Shown: positions 8,561-16,377 of the stretch, in pieces
Position numbering within the stretch: position 1 is the first letter of the stretch
Layout of the letters: each line of letters begins with the position of its first letter
NCBI GenBank assembly: GCA_028282785.1
Contig: JANQHE010000029.1
Location: 62,001 to 126,000, forward strand
Length of the DNA stretch: 64,000 nucleotides
Source: Bacteroidales bacterium
GTDB lineage: Bacteria > Bacteroidota > Bacteroidia > Bacteroidales > UBA12077
Direction: 5' to 3'
Notes under the pieces: generated by a model
What the model saw: only the letters and a program-made list of their open reading frames with translations
Told to the model about the DNA's origin: nothing
Database searches by the model: none
Position numbers and translations under genes: made by a program

Positions 8561-8805
8561 TAAACAGTAAAATGTATTAGTATTTCGGTAATTTGTATAA
8601 ATCAAGGGTAAAAAAGAACGCTAATTTTGGTTAACCCTGATAGAAGCTGCGGTTTTAGTCATTATTCATGAGAACTCATGAATAAAGCGGGTTAAGTTCT
8701 TAGCACATTAAAAATAAACCTTTTCAATTGATGCTACTTTGGCAAGGTGTAGCCCGCCCGCCTTCCATTCCTTTTAAGCAGGCGGGCTATTTAAAAAGAA
8801 ATAAA
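8561..8805 (+). other. Intergenic region with hairpin and promoter motif
   Basis: No convincing gene. It holds a partial copy (8567-8580) of the motif found upstream of 13176 and 14174, and a GC-rich hairpin at 8751-8788 with 8-base arms (AGCCCGCC / GGCGGGCT). The hairpin argues that translation of the next gene starts after it, at 8806. Confidence 0.6.
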
Positions 8806-9912
8806 ATGAGAATTATGATGTGGGTAATATTTATTGTTTTTTGGGCTTTTGTTATAGGTGCAAATATCTATTTATCAAAGCGTTTTGCTTTCTATTTTAG
8901 TATCGGAAAAATCAGGGCAATGTATATTTTATTTGCTTCCATAACTGTATTTTTAATCGGGGGTATGATAGCCTTTACCAATGCCACCGGTATATTGAGC
9001 CATATTTTATTTAGCCTGGCAGCTATTGGAATGGGGGCAATTCTTTATTTGATATTATCAGTTTTACTGGTAGACCTTGTGTCAATTTTTTATAAAACCG
9101 AACCAAGGTTTTACGGTTTGGCTGCCTTGGTAATTACTGTTATTGTTTCGGGATATGGAATTTTAAATGCATCAAACATTAGGACTACAAAGATTGAAAT
9201 TCCTGTACCAGGTATTCAGCATGAAGTAAAAGCAATGCATTTAACAGATATTCATATCGGCCATTTCCGAGGAAAAGATTTTTTACAACGAATTGTGAAT
9301 AGGACCATACAAGAAGATGTGGATGTTGTTTTTCTTACAGGCGATTTATTTGATGGAAAAATCCGGTTGAACGACGAAAGTCTTGAACCTTTAAAACAAT
9401 TGGATATACCAATATATTTTGTGGAGGGAAACCATGATGGATATTCGGGCTCTGAGATCATCAAAGAAAACCTGAGAGAGATTGGAGTTCATGTCCTCGA
9501 AAATGAAGTAACGCATTGGAATGGCTTGCAAATAATTGGGCTTAACCATATGTTAGCTGATGAAAATTCAGTTGATATGCATGCTACAGGTGTTTACTCA
9601 ACTATTAAAGAAACTTTGCCTCAGTTAGAAACAATTCCAGGCAAGCCAACAATTTTGTTACACCATAGTCCAGACGGAATAAAATATGCCAGCGAAAAGG
9701 GTGTAGACCTCTATTTAGCAGGACATACGCATGCCGGACAAATGTTCCCGATTAATTTAATTGCAAAGAAAATTTTTGATTATAACAAAGGCTTGCATAA
9801 CTTTAATGGAACAAAACTGTTTGTATCAGAAGGAGTAGGGACATTTGGCCCACCTATGCGAATCGGAACCAAAAGCGAAATTGTAACCATTAATATAATA
9901 CCGGAATTATGA
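8806..9912 (+). CDS. Membrane-anchored metallophosphoesterase
   Basis: 368 residues from the ATG at 8806. An in-frame start at 8728 would run through a GC-rich hairpin and add an unlikely leader. Four hydrophobic helices (about 1-120) are followed by a calcineurin-like phosphoesterase domain. Metal-binding motifs are in order: DIHIGH, GDLFDG, GNHDGY, LHHSPDG and GHTHAGQ. This matches the YkuE/YaeI-type membrane-associated phosphoesterases, some of which act on UDP-sugar lipids or related envelope compounds; the substrate here is not known. Neighbouring genes are unrelated SDR and reductase genes. Confidence 0.9.
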   Translation: MRIMMWVIFIVFWAFVIGANIYLSKRFAFYFSIGKIRAMYILFASITVFLIGGMIAFTNATGILSHILFSLAAIGMGAILYLILSVLLVDLVSIFYKTEPRFYGLAALVITVIVSGYGILNASNIRTTKIEIPVPGIQHEVKAMHLTDIHIGHFRGKDFLQRIVNRTIQEDVDVVFLTGDLFDGKIRLNDESLEPLKQLDIPIYFVEGNHDGYSGSEIIKENLREIGVHVLENEVTHWNGLQIIGLNHMLADENSVDMHATGVYSTIKETLPQLETIPGKPTILLHHSPDGIKYASEKGVDLYLAGHTHAGQMFPINLIAKKIFDYNKGLHNFNGTKLFVSEGVGTFGPPMRIGTKSEIVTINIIPEL

Positions 9913-10042
9913 AACCTTCATGACATTAAGTTTTGACACCTGTCTACTTAATTTGTGCACCAAAAGCATGAAGGGCAGTCATAAGATAATAATTATATGA
10001 GTTAATTCTTATTTTCAAAAAGAGATTAAAGTCATGAAGGTT
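9913..10042. repeat. Small inverted-repeat-bounded element
   Basis: About 130 bases bounded by inverted 17-base arms with one mismatch: AACCTTCATGACATTAA at 9913 and its near complement ending at 10042. The left arm begins right after the phosphoesterase stop. There is no ORF inside. It may be a miniature transposable element or a processed intergenic hairpin. Confidence 0.5.
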
Positions 10043-10155
10043 CACGAGCGGGTTGTGTTTGCGGGTTGTGGGTGCGAGTAACTAGAAAAAGCATGATAAC
10101 AGGAATGGTTAATAAGTAATTAGTACAAAATCAATAAATTAAAAATTATTAACAG

Positions 10156-10818
10156 ATGAATATAAAAGCAATAATAACAGGAGCTACAGGAATGGTTGGC
10201 GAAGGCGTTCTGCACGAATGCCTTAACCATTCGGAAGTTGAATCTGTTTTAGTAATAAACAGGAGATCTTGCGAAGTTAAGCATCCAAAATTAAAAGAGG
10301 TGATACATAAGGATTTCTCTGATTTTACATCTATAGAAGAAGAATTAAAAGGCTACAATGCAGCATTTCTTTGTATGGGTGTATCTTCTGTTGGAATGAA
10401 AGAAGAAAAATACAGGTATTTAACCTATGATTTAACCATGGCACTGGCAAAACCTTTGGCAAAATTAAATCCTGATTTATCCTTAATTTACGTTTCAGGA
10501 GTTGGAACAGATTCAAGTGAGAAAGGCAGGTCGATGTGGGGAAGGGTTAAAGGTAAAACAGAAAATGACTTATTGAAAATGCCATTTAAACAGGCTTATA
10601 TGTTTCGTCCGGGAGGAATTACTCCAACCAAAGGCTTAAAGAATACTTATACAATGTATAAAGTAATGAAACCCTTATTGCCGACTTTTAGGCTTTTATT
10701 TCCTAAATACATTTCCTCTTTACGCGAAATAGGATTAGCCATGATAAATGCTGTACTCAAAGGTTATGATAAAAAAGTAATTGAGGTTCCTGATATTGTA
10801 AAGTTGGCTAAAGAATAG
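10156..10818 (+). CDS. NAD(P)-binding epimerase/reductase-like protein
   Basis: 220 residues of extended/atypical SDR type. The cofactor loop is ITGATGMVGEGV (7-18), followed by VLVINRRS at the end of the second strand, where the paired Arg suggests NADP. FLCMG follows the fourth strand and LIYVSGVGTD marks the fifth. There is no YxxxK at the usual site; GRVKGKTENDLL takes its place with the Lys of the K-x-x-x-E-N pattern. This fits the HTATIP2/NmrA-like group, which are often redox sensors or weak reductases. Function unknown. It heads a run of three co-directional genes. Confidence 0.82.
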   Translation: MNIKAIITGATGMVGEGVLHECLNHSEVESVLVINRRSCEVKHPKLKEVIHKDFSDFTSIEEELKGYNAAFLCMGVSSVGMKEEKYRYLTYDLTMALAKPLAKLNPDLSLIYVSGVGTDSSEKGRSMWGRVKGKTENDLLKMPFKQAYMFRPGGITPTKGLKNTYTMYKVMKPLLPTFRLLFPKYISSLREIGLAMINAVLKGYDKKVIEVPDIVKLAKE

Positions 10819-10869
10819 TTTCTCCAATTTGAAATTCGTAAATATCACATAATTAAAACCGAACCCATT

Positions 10870-12078
10870 ATGCGATTACTAATTAAAAATTTTAGGTACT
10901 GGTGGCAGGTACCGCGTAAAGCCGGGGAGCCATTGGAACACCGACAGGTATCATTTTTGGAGCTGTTTTATGACCTGGTATATGTAGTAATTATTGCTCA
11001 ACTATCTCATACCTTTTCGCACGATATTACATGGGAAAGCTTTAGGAATTTTTCATTTTTATTCATCTTGGTTTGGTGGTCATGGATAAATGGAACTTTG
11101 TACCATGATATACATGGTAACAATGATGTTAGGACAAGAGTATTCACTTTTGCCCAGATGTTTTCGGTTGTGTTAATGGCAATTTTTGCGCATAATGCAG
11201 TCGGCGATGGCTCAAAAGGTTTTGCCTTTTCATATGCAGTATTTCAATTTATAATGACGATACTATGGTGGAGAACCGGTGTTCATGAGGAGGAGCACCG
11301 CCCACTTTCTATCCCTTATGTATTTTTCTTTTTAGTAAATACAATTTTATTTGTAGTATCAGTATTTATTGAAGAACCTATCCGGTACTATATTTGGTTA
11401 ATAGCTTTGGTAATTTCGCTTATCTTGCCCCTCAGTTCCTTAATTGTAAGCAAGAAAAATCCGGTAGCAAAAGCACAGATAGATATAATTACTGATATTA
11501 GCCCATCGCTGGTTGAAAGGTTTGGGCTATTTACTATCATTGTGTTAGGAGAAGTAGTTGTAGGAGTTGTTTCCGGAGCTTCACACCTTAAGACAACAAA
11601 CTCCTTAATTATTACAGCCTTATTGGGAACTTTAATTGCGATTGGAATTTGGTGGGTATATTTTGATTTTGTTTCACATCGCATTCCAAAATATGGGATA
11701 AAATTTTATTCTCTGTGGTATTACCTACATTTACCGATGACAATCGGAATAACAACAACAGGTGCCGCTTTGGTAAATATTATAGAACATATTAATGAAC
11801 CCATACAACATAATGCACATTGGTTGTTAACCATATCACTATCCGTAATATTGATATGTATATCATTTATTATAAAAACAATTCGGCAGGAAGAAGATAG
11901 AAAGCCTATGTATAAGGGAGGAAGCATTTCTATGTTTTTTTCTGCACTAGCATTGTTTGGATTAGGTTTTATCCAGATGAATTCGAAAGTTTTTTTAGTA
12001 TTGTCATCAATATTTCTTCTATTACCTGTATTTGTTGGATTTATTGTTTGGTTGAAATTGATTGAACAGCAAAAATAA
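10870..12078 (+). CDS. Low temperature requirement protein A family (LtrA)
   Basis: 402 residues, about ten membrane helices spanning nearly the whole length. The N-terminal signature (RQVSFLELFYDLVYVVIIAQLSH, in pieces) and the later SPSLVERFGLFTIIVLGE motif are typical of LtrA-family proteins. The family was named from a cold-sensitive Listeria mutant; its molecular activity is not established. It follows the reductase-like gene by 51 bases and precedes a CPBP protein by 10, so the three could be co-transcribed. Confidence 0.88.
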   Translation: MRLLIKNFRYWWQVPRKAGEPLEHRQVSFLELFYDLVYVVIIAQLSHTFSHDITWESFRNFSFLFILVWWSWINGTLYHDIHGNNDVRTRVFTFAQMFSVVLMAIFAHNAVGDGSKGFAFSYAVFQFIMTILWWRTGVHEEEHRPLSIPYVFFFLVNTILFVVSVFIEEPIRYYIWLIALVISLILPLSSLIVSKKNPVAKAQIDIITDISPSLVERFGLFTIIVLGEVVVGVVSGASHLKTTNSLIITALLGTLIAIGIWWVYFDFVSHRIPKYGIKFYSLWYYLHLPMTIGITTTGAALVNIIEHINEPIQHNAHWLLTISLSVILICISFIIKTIRQEEDRKPMYKGGSISMFFSALALFGLGFIQMNSKVFLVLSSIFLLLPVFVGFIVWLKLIEQQK

Positions 12079-12088
12079 AATATAAGGT

Positions 12089-12739
12089 ATGAAAGGAGTG
12101 TTTCATTACATTTTACGATTAATTGAGTTTATTCTGTTATTTTTCGGAGTTCCAATATACATTTATTTTGACCCAGAATTTATCCACCCAAGTGCAATAG
12201 TATTGCCAGTAATGCTTGTAATTTTTATTTACCTGTACCGTTTACCGGAATTTAAATTTAGGGAATTAGTTCAGCTCAAAATATATAAGAAGATATTAAT
12301 GAAGCACCTGATAATATTTGCTATTATATCTTCTTTAATGATTTTGGTAGTTTATATCTTCGATAGGGAAAACTTGTTTAATTTACCCAGGGCTAACCCA
12401 CAAATTTGGATTATGCTTTGTATTTTCTACCCATTATTTTCAGCTTATGGGCAGGAGATCATTTACCGCACATTTATATTTTACCGTTACCGGCGAATTT
12501 TTAAATCGAAATTGGCATTTGTAGTAGCAAGTAGTATTGCATTCGGTTTTGTACATATTGTATACTATAGCCATATTTCCATCATCCTAACATTAATTTT
12601 GGGCTTATACCTCACCTATACATATTTAAAAACGAAAAGTGTTTTATTTTCATCCATACTTCATGGTATGTACGGCGATTTGGTTTTTACCATCGGGTTA
12701 GGCAGTTATTTCTGGCTCGATATGCATCAATGGATGTAA
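12089..12739 (+). CDS. CPBP-family intramembrane protease-like protein
   Basis: 216 residues with six to seven membrane helices. The CPBP (Abi/Rce1-like) motifs are visible: QEIIYRTFIF at 122 in place of the usual EExxxR, FGFVHIVYYS, and the final HGMYGD. The first Glu of the EE pair is Gln122, while Glu123 and Arg127 are kept. Active members cleave membrane peptides or CAAX-type substrates using the paired Glu and His residues. The substitution could lower or abolish proteolysis, so this might be a non-catalytic member. It closes the 10156-12739 gene run. Confidence 0.8.
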   Translation: MKGVFHYILRLIEFILLFFGVPIYIYFDPEFIHPSAIVLPVMLVIFIYLYRLPEFKFRELVQLKIYKKILMKHLIIFAIISSLMILVVYIFDRENLFNLPRANPQIWIMLCIFYPLFSAYGQEIIYRTFIFYRYRRIFKSKLAFVVASSIAFGFVHIVYYSHISIILTLILGLYLTYTYLKTKSVLFSSILHGMYGDLVFTIGLGSYFWLDMHQWM

Positions 12740-13175
12740 AAAAATGAATATTGAATATCCGTTAACCCAGCCTGCTGCTGGCAGGGAATAACGATTTTTG
12801 AAGTAATTAAAAATTCATAAAACAAAATCCAAGCCTACTGGACTGGCCAATGCCAGTAAGCTAAAGAATATACACCCTCTACCCCTTAAGGGAGAGTATA
12901 CAGAGATGTGTCCTCCCCTGTCATGCCGGCAGGCAGGCTTGAGGGAGGTGGCCGTAGGCCGGACGGTGAAAAATAAAAAGCCTTAACTAATAGACATTGG
13001 TTGGTTAATTAACATTCACTATTCGAAATACCACCAAGAATTCAATAATTAATAAGAATACAAAGTAACCTGTAAAATGTATTAGCTAAACTGGAATAAG
13101 TTTAAGTTCACAGAATTACCTCTTTCTAAATTTGTATTAGAAATTTATCTAATATCTAAAATAGGAGAGAATAAA
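12740..13175 (+). other. 436-bp intergenic region with GC-rich hairpins
   Basis: No gene seen. Bases 12771-12785 form a CCTGC/GGCAGG hairpin. Bases 12860-12975 are GC-rich with several short inverted repeats (GCCGGC, GGCCGTAGGCC) in otherwise AT-rich DNA and look like a degenerate intergenic repeat. The promoter of the next gene occupies 13072-13134. Confidence 0.55.
13072..13134 (+). promoter_or_regulatory. Activator-type promoter of SDR 3
   Basis: A -7 box TAAATTTG at 13127-13134 has no good -33 partner. A 27-base block (13072-13098, core GTAAAATGT-N-TTAGC, ending CTGGAATA) ends 28 bases upstream. The same block at the same distance precedes the gene at 14174. Confidence 0.6.
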
Positions 13176-14084
13176 ATGGAATTTAAATTTAGCAGTATAC
13201 CTTTTCAAAAAGGTAAAGTAGCAATTGTTACCGGTGCAAATAATGGGATCGGATATGAGACAACAGTAGGGCTGGTAAAAGTTGGTTTTAAGGTGGTTAT
13301 GGCATGCAGAAATATATCTAAAGCCCATATAGCAAAGACTAAAATATTGCAAAAACTTCCAAATGCTGATCTTGAAGTTATTCATTTAGATTTAAGTGAT
13401 TTAAAGTCAGTACGAGAATTCGTTAAGGAATTTAAATCAAGGTATAATGGGCTACATGTTTTAATTAATAATGCTGGGGTATTATCATATTCAGGCAAAA
13501 AGAACGATGCAGGAATTGAACTGCAATTTGCAACTAATCATTTGGGGCATTTTCTGCTGACTTCTATGTTGATAGATATTATGCCTGATGAAAACAGTTC
13601 TCGAATTATATCTCTAAGTAGTGTGGCTCATAAAAAAGCAAAAATTCATTTCGATGATATTAATTGTGAAAATGCAGATGATGCCGGAGCAGCTTATGGC
13701 CAGTCAAAATTAGCTTGTTTAATGTTTGGTGATGAGCTAAACCGCCGGTTAAATAAAAAAGGAAGTAAAATACGTTCTCTTTCTGTTCACCCAGGAGGGT
13801 CTGATTCAGGCTTATTCGATGAAATGTCAAGGCTATGGTACTTTACTCTAAAAGTATTAGCACCTTTTATTACACATTCTAACGAAAAAGCTGCCGTGCC
13901 ATCACTTTATGCTGCTTTATCTGGTGATATTAAAGGAGGGGAATATTTTGGGCCTACAGGATTTAATGAACTAAAAGGAAAGCTGGGTATTGCTTATCGT
14001 ACCGATTATTCAAGAAATGAAGGCATAGCCTCCAACTTGTGGGAACTTTCTGAAAAAATGATTGGAGAAAAATTTAACATGTAA
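13176..14084 (+). CDS. SDR, retinol-dehydrogenase-like (SDR 3)
   Basis: 302 residues, closely similar in layout to SDR 2 at 7451. TGANNGIG is at 19-26, NNAG at 98-101, NHLGHFLLT follows, and the catalytic residues are Ser148/149 and Tyr174-x3-Lys178 (YGQSK). The ACRN after the second strand suggests NADP(H). The C-terminal YFGPTGFNELKG matches the SDR 2 tail, supporting a paralogous pair. A purine-rich GGAGAG lies 10 bases before the ATG, which is unusual here and supports the start. It shares a promoter motif with the hydrolase that follows. Confidence 0.9.
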   Translation: MEFKFSSIPFQKGKVAIVTGANNGIGYETTVGLVKVGFKVVMACRNISKAHIAKTKILQKLPNADLEVIHLDLSDLKSVREFVKEFKSRYNGLHVLINNAGVLSYSGKKNDAGIELQFATNHLGHFLLTSMLIDIMPDENSSRIISLSSVAHKKAKIHFDDINCENADDAGAAYGQSKLACLMFGDELNRRLNKKGSKIRSLSVHPGGSDSGLFDEMSRLWYFTLKVLAPFITHSNEKAAVPSLYAALSGDIKGGEYFGPTGFNELKGKLGIAYRTDYSRNEGIASNLWELSEKMIGEKFNM

Positions 14085-14143
14085 AATGTTTTAGCCAATC
14101 TGGAATAGATATACGTGGAAGGCTTCTAGCCAGGGTAAATTTG
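14081..14143 (+). promoter_or_regulatory. Activator-type promoter of lipoprotein hydrolase
   Basis: A 27-base block at 14081-14107 nearly repeats that at 13072-13098. It is followed after 28 bases by the -7 box TAAATTTG (14136-14143) and the shared flank GTTAGAAATT-like sequence. The block overlaps the end of SDR 3. Confidence 0.6.
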
Positions 14144-14173
14144 TGTTAGAAATTAACTAAAAACTTTATTAAG

Positions 14174-15133
14174 ATGAAAACAATTAAAAGATTAACAAGA
14201 ATTGGATTAGTATTCGTATCAGCTATAATACTTTCGAGCTGTGCTAATATGATGGGAAATTTTATGGGTGATAATTTTTTACAACCTCCGGAACAACCTT
14301 TCCCTAAAACTCCTGAAGATTACGGTTTAACTTATAAAGATGTAACTTTTGAAACCGATGATAACCTTACCCTTTCGGGTTGGCTTATAAACGAAGATGC
14401 CGAGCAAATAATTATCATGACTCACTTTGGCTATAGGGCAAACCGGTTTGGTTACCAGGTAAAACATCAACCGGGGCCAATTAAGCCTTATAAAGAAGAA
14501 ATAGAGTTTGTAAAAGTTGCTAAAAGGCTTACTGATGCAGGATATGGTGTTTTAATGTATGATTTAAGAAATCACGGAATAAGTGAAAAAACAGAAAATG
14601 GATGCGGAACAGGAGGCATCGATGAGGCTGGTGATGTAATAGCTGCTGTTAAATTTGTGGCAAACTATAAATCGACTAAAGGTAAAAATATAGGTTTATT
14701 AAGTTATTGTATGGGAGCTAATGCTACATTTTTTGCACAAGCTAAAAACGCTGAATTATTCACAAAATCAAATGTAAAAGCATTAGTAGCAATGCAGCCT
14801 TTAACAAATGGCGACTTTTTATGTGCTTATGGTTACGACAGGGATTCGAAGGTTTTCCAAATTGCTGAAGAAAAATTTAAAGGGCAAACAGGGTATTCTT
14901 TGGATGCTCCGGTTTTAGAACAGGTTGATAAAGTTGTAACACCAACGCTTTTATGCCAGGGAAGACAAGATCAATGGACAAATTTAGATTTTGTTAATGC
15001 TGTTTACGAAAAGCTTCCTGTTGAAAAGGAAATGTACTGGATGGAAGAGCCTACTCATAGATTCGATGGATACAATTGGTTTTATGACCATCCTGAAAAA
15101 ATGTTAGAGTGGTTCAATAAACACATGAATTAA
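14174..15133 (+). CDS. Lipoprotein alpha/beta hydrolase, Cys nucleophile
   Basis: 319 residues. A lipoprotein signal peptide (AIILSSC, acylated Cys23) places it in the envelope. The alpha/beta hydrolase core shows an oxyanion strand IIIMTHFG, the nucleophile elbow LSYCMGAN with Cys179 where most relatives have Ser, an acid in CQGRQDQWT, and the His in PTHRF. A Cys nucleophile is known in dienelactone hydrolases; here it suggests a specialised ester or lactone hydrolase or a perhydrolase-like activity, but substrate is unknown. Several cysteines occur nearby (GCGTGG). It shares its promoter motif with SDR 3. Confidence 0.85.
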   Translation: MKTIKRLTRIGLVFVSAIILSSCANMMGNFMGDNFLQPPEQPFPKTPEDYGLTYKDVTFETDDNLTLSGWLINEDAEQIIIMTHFGYRANRFGYQVKHQPGPIKPYKEEIEFVKVAKRLTDAGYGVLMYDLRNHGISEKTENGCGTGGIDEAGDVIAAVKFVANYKSTKGKNIGLLSYCMGANATFFAQAKNAELFTKSNVKALVAMQPLTNGDFLCAYGYDRDSKVFQIAEEKFKGQTGYSLDAPVLEQVDKVVTPTLLCQGRQDQWTNLDFVNAVYEKLPVEKEMYWMEEPTHRFDGYNWFYDHPEKMLEWFNKHMN

Positions 15134-15178
15134 GAAATATTTGAGTGAATTTGATTTATTCAGTAAATTTACGAGAGC

Positions 15179-16105
15179 ATGAAAGAGAAGAATGATATGA
15201 GCGATTTGATAAAAGTTGAGACTATTACACAGGTACATGAGTATTTCGGACTTGATAAGCCAAAACACCCATTGGTGACGGTTATTTCGCATGATAAATT
15301 GAATTTCTATCCGGAACATAACAATATGCGCGTAGCGTTAGATTTGTACCAGGTAACTATAAAAGATTGCGGCGAAGGTTCTATGGGTTATGGCAGAAAC
15401 TCATATGATTTTCAGGAAGGCACCATGATGTTTATGCAACCGGGACAAGTGATTACAGTTGGAGATTGGAGCGAGGAAGAAACTGTCAATGGAATAACCT
15501 TAATATTTCATCCTGATTTAATCCGTAAATCGCAACTAGGCAAACATATCGATGATTACACCTTTTTCTCTTATGATGTTCATGAAGCATTACATGTATC
15601 AGATGATGAAAAGAAGTCTATTATTGAACTAATGTATAAAATTGAAAAAGAGTATAGCTTAAATATCGATAAGCACAGTCAAAAACTTATCGTTTCGACC
15701 ATAGAGTTATTGTTGGATTATTGTCATAGATATTATGATCGACAGTTTTATACTCGTACAAACTTGAATAAAGATGTTGTTACCAAATTTGAACAACTGT
15801 TAAAAGATTATTATAAGTCTGGGAAACCACTGGAAACAGGTATTCCATCAGTTGCATATTGCGGGACAGAACTAAACATGTCTCCAAATTATTTGAGCGA
15901 TATGCTTAAAAAAGAAACCGGGCGCAATGCGCAAGAACATATTCACTTCTTTGTAATTAACAAGGCGAAGACTCAATTATTAAGTTCTAGTGAATCCATA
16001 AGCCAAATAGCATACGCTTTAGGATTCGAGTATCCTCAGCACTTTAGTAAAATCTTTAAGACAAAAACAGGGATGAGTCCGGCAGAATACAGGAATCTGA
16101 ATTAA
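15179..16105 (+). CDS. AraC-family regulator (AraC 1)
   Basis: 308 residues. An N-terminal cupin-like sensor region (about 25-130) precedes a helical linker and a C-terminal double helix-turn-helix (about 210-308: LNMSPNYLSDMLKKETG and ISQIAYALGFEYPQHFSKIF, closing GMSPAEYRNLN). Strongly similar to the regulators at 19222 and 21338. AraC proteins bind paired direct repeats and usually activate. Two 12-base direct repeats spaced 21 bases lie directly downstream, before the SDR at 16378, which is the obvious target. It is followed by a REP hairpin and a strong terminator. Confidence 0.92.
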   Translation: MKEKNDMSDLIKVETITQVHEYFGLDKPKHPLVTVISHDKLNFYPEHNNMRVALDLYQVTIKDCGEGSMGYGRNSYDFQEGTMMFMQPGQVITVGDWSEEETVNGITLIFHPDLIRKSQLGKHIDDYTFFSYDVHEALHVSDDEKKSIIELMYKIEKEYSLNIDKHSQKLIVSTIELLLDYCHRYYDRQFYTRTNLNKDVVTKFEQLLKDYYKSGKPLETGIPSVAYCGTELNMSPNYLSDMLKKETGRNAQEHIHFFVINKAKTQLLSSSESISQIAYALGFEYPQHFSKIFKTKTGMSPAEYRNLN

Positions 16106-16107
16106 GT

Positions 16108-16142
16108 TAGTCGCTTAGCATATTTGAGATGCTTAGCGGCTA
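16108..16142 (+). repeat. REP palindrome, copy 2
   Basis: Hairpin with arms TAGTCGCTTAGCAT and ATGCTTAGCGGCTA (two mismatches), starting 3 bases after the AraC 1 stop. Same family as the copies flanking the transposase at 22292. Confidence 0.75.
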
Positions 16143-16151
16143 AATGAACTG

Positions 16152-16180
16152 ACTCGATATGTTTTCATATCGAGTTTTTT
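16152..16180 (+). terminator. Rho-independent terminator of AraC 1
   Basis: Perfect 10-base stem ACTCGATATG / CATATCGAGT with a TTTT loop, followed by a T-run. The same stem with an AAAA loop follows AraC 2 at 20178. Confidence 0.9.
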
Positions 16181-16186
16181 ATATTA

Positions 16187-16251
16187 AGTAAATCGTATAC
16201 AATTATCAGTAAATCGTATTTAGTACTCCTTTGGTTCTCAATCTACTTTTG
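16187..16251 (+). promoter_or_regulatory. AraC-type direct repeats and promoter of SDR 4
   Basis: AGTAAATCGTAT occurs at 16187-16198 and 16208-16219, two copies with a 21-base period, as expected for an AraC dimer. The -7 box TACTTTTG (16244-16251) starts 24 bases after the second copy. There is no correctly spaced TTTG, so activation is likely required. Confidence 0.7.
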
Positions 16252-16273
16252 TATCATAAAATTATTATTAAAA

Positions 16274-16313
16274 CCTGTCTGCCGATTTAACTGCCGCTAG
16301 GCAGTCAGGCAGG
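16274..16313 (+). repeat. 40-bp structured leader repeat, copy A
   Basis: A 40-base sequence with nested inverted repeats (CCTGTCTGCC / GGCAGTCAGG and ACTGCC-GCTA-GGCAGT). It lies in the leader of SDR 4 and is identical to 20391-20430 in the leader of SDR 6. Confidence 0.8.
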
Positions 16314-16377
16314 CATTTAAACAAATAAAGAAATGAATTACGAAGTAATCACAAATACAATTAAAAATAAAAATGTC

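Noticed and set aside
8728..8805. Upstream start for the metallophosphoesterase
   Set aside because: The added residues are encoded by a GC-rich intergenic hairpin; the ATG at 8806 directly precedes the first membrane helix.
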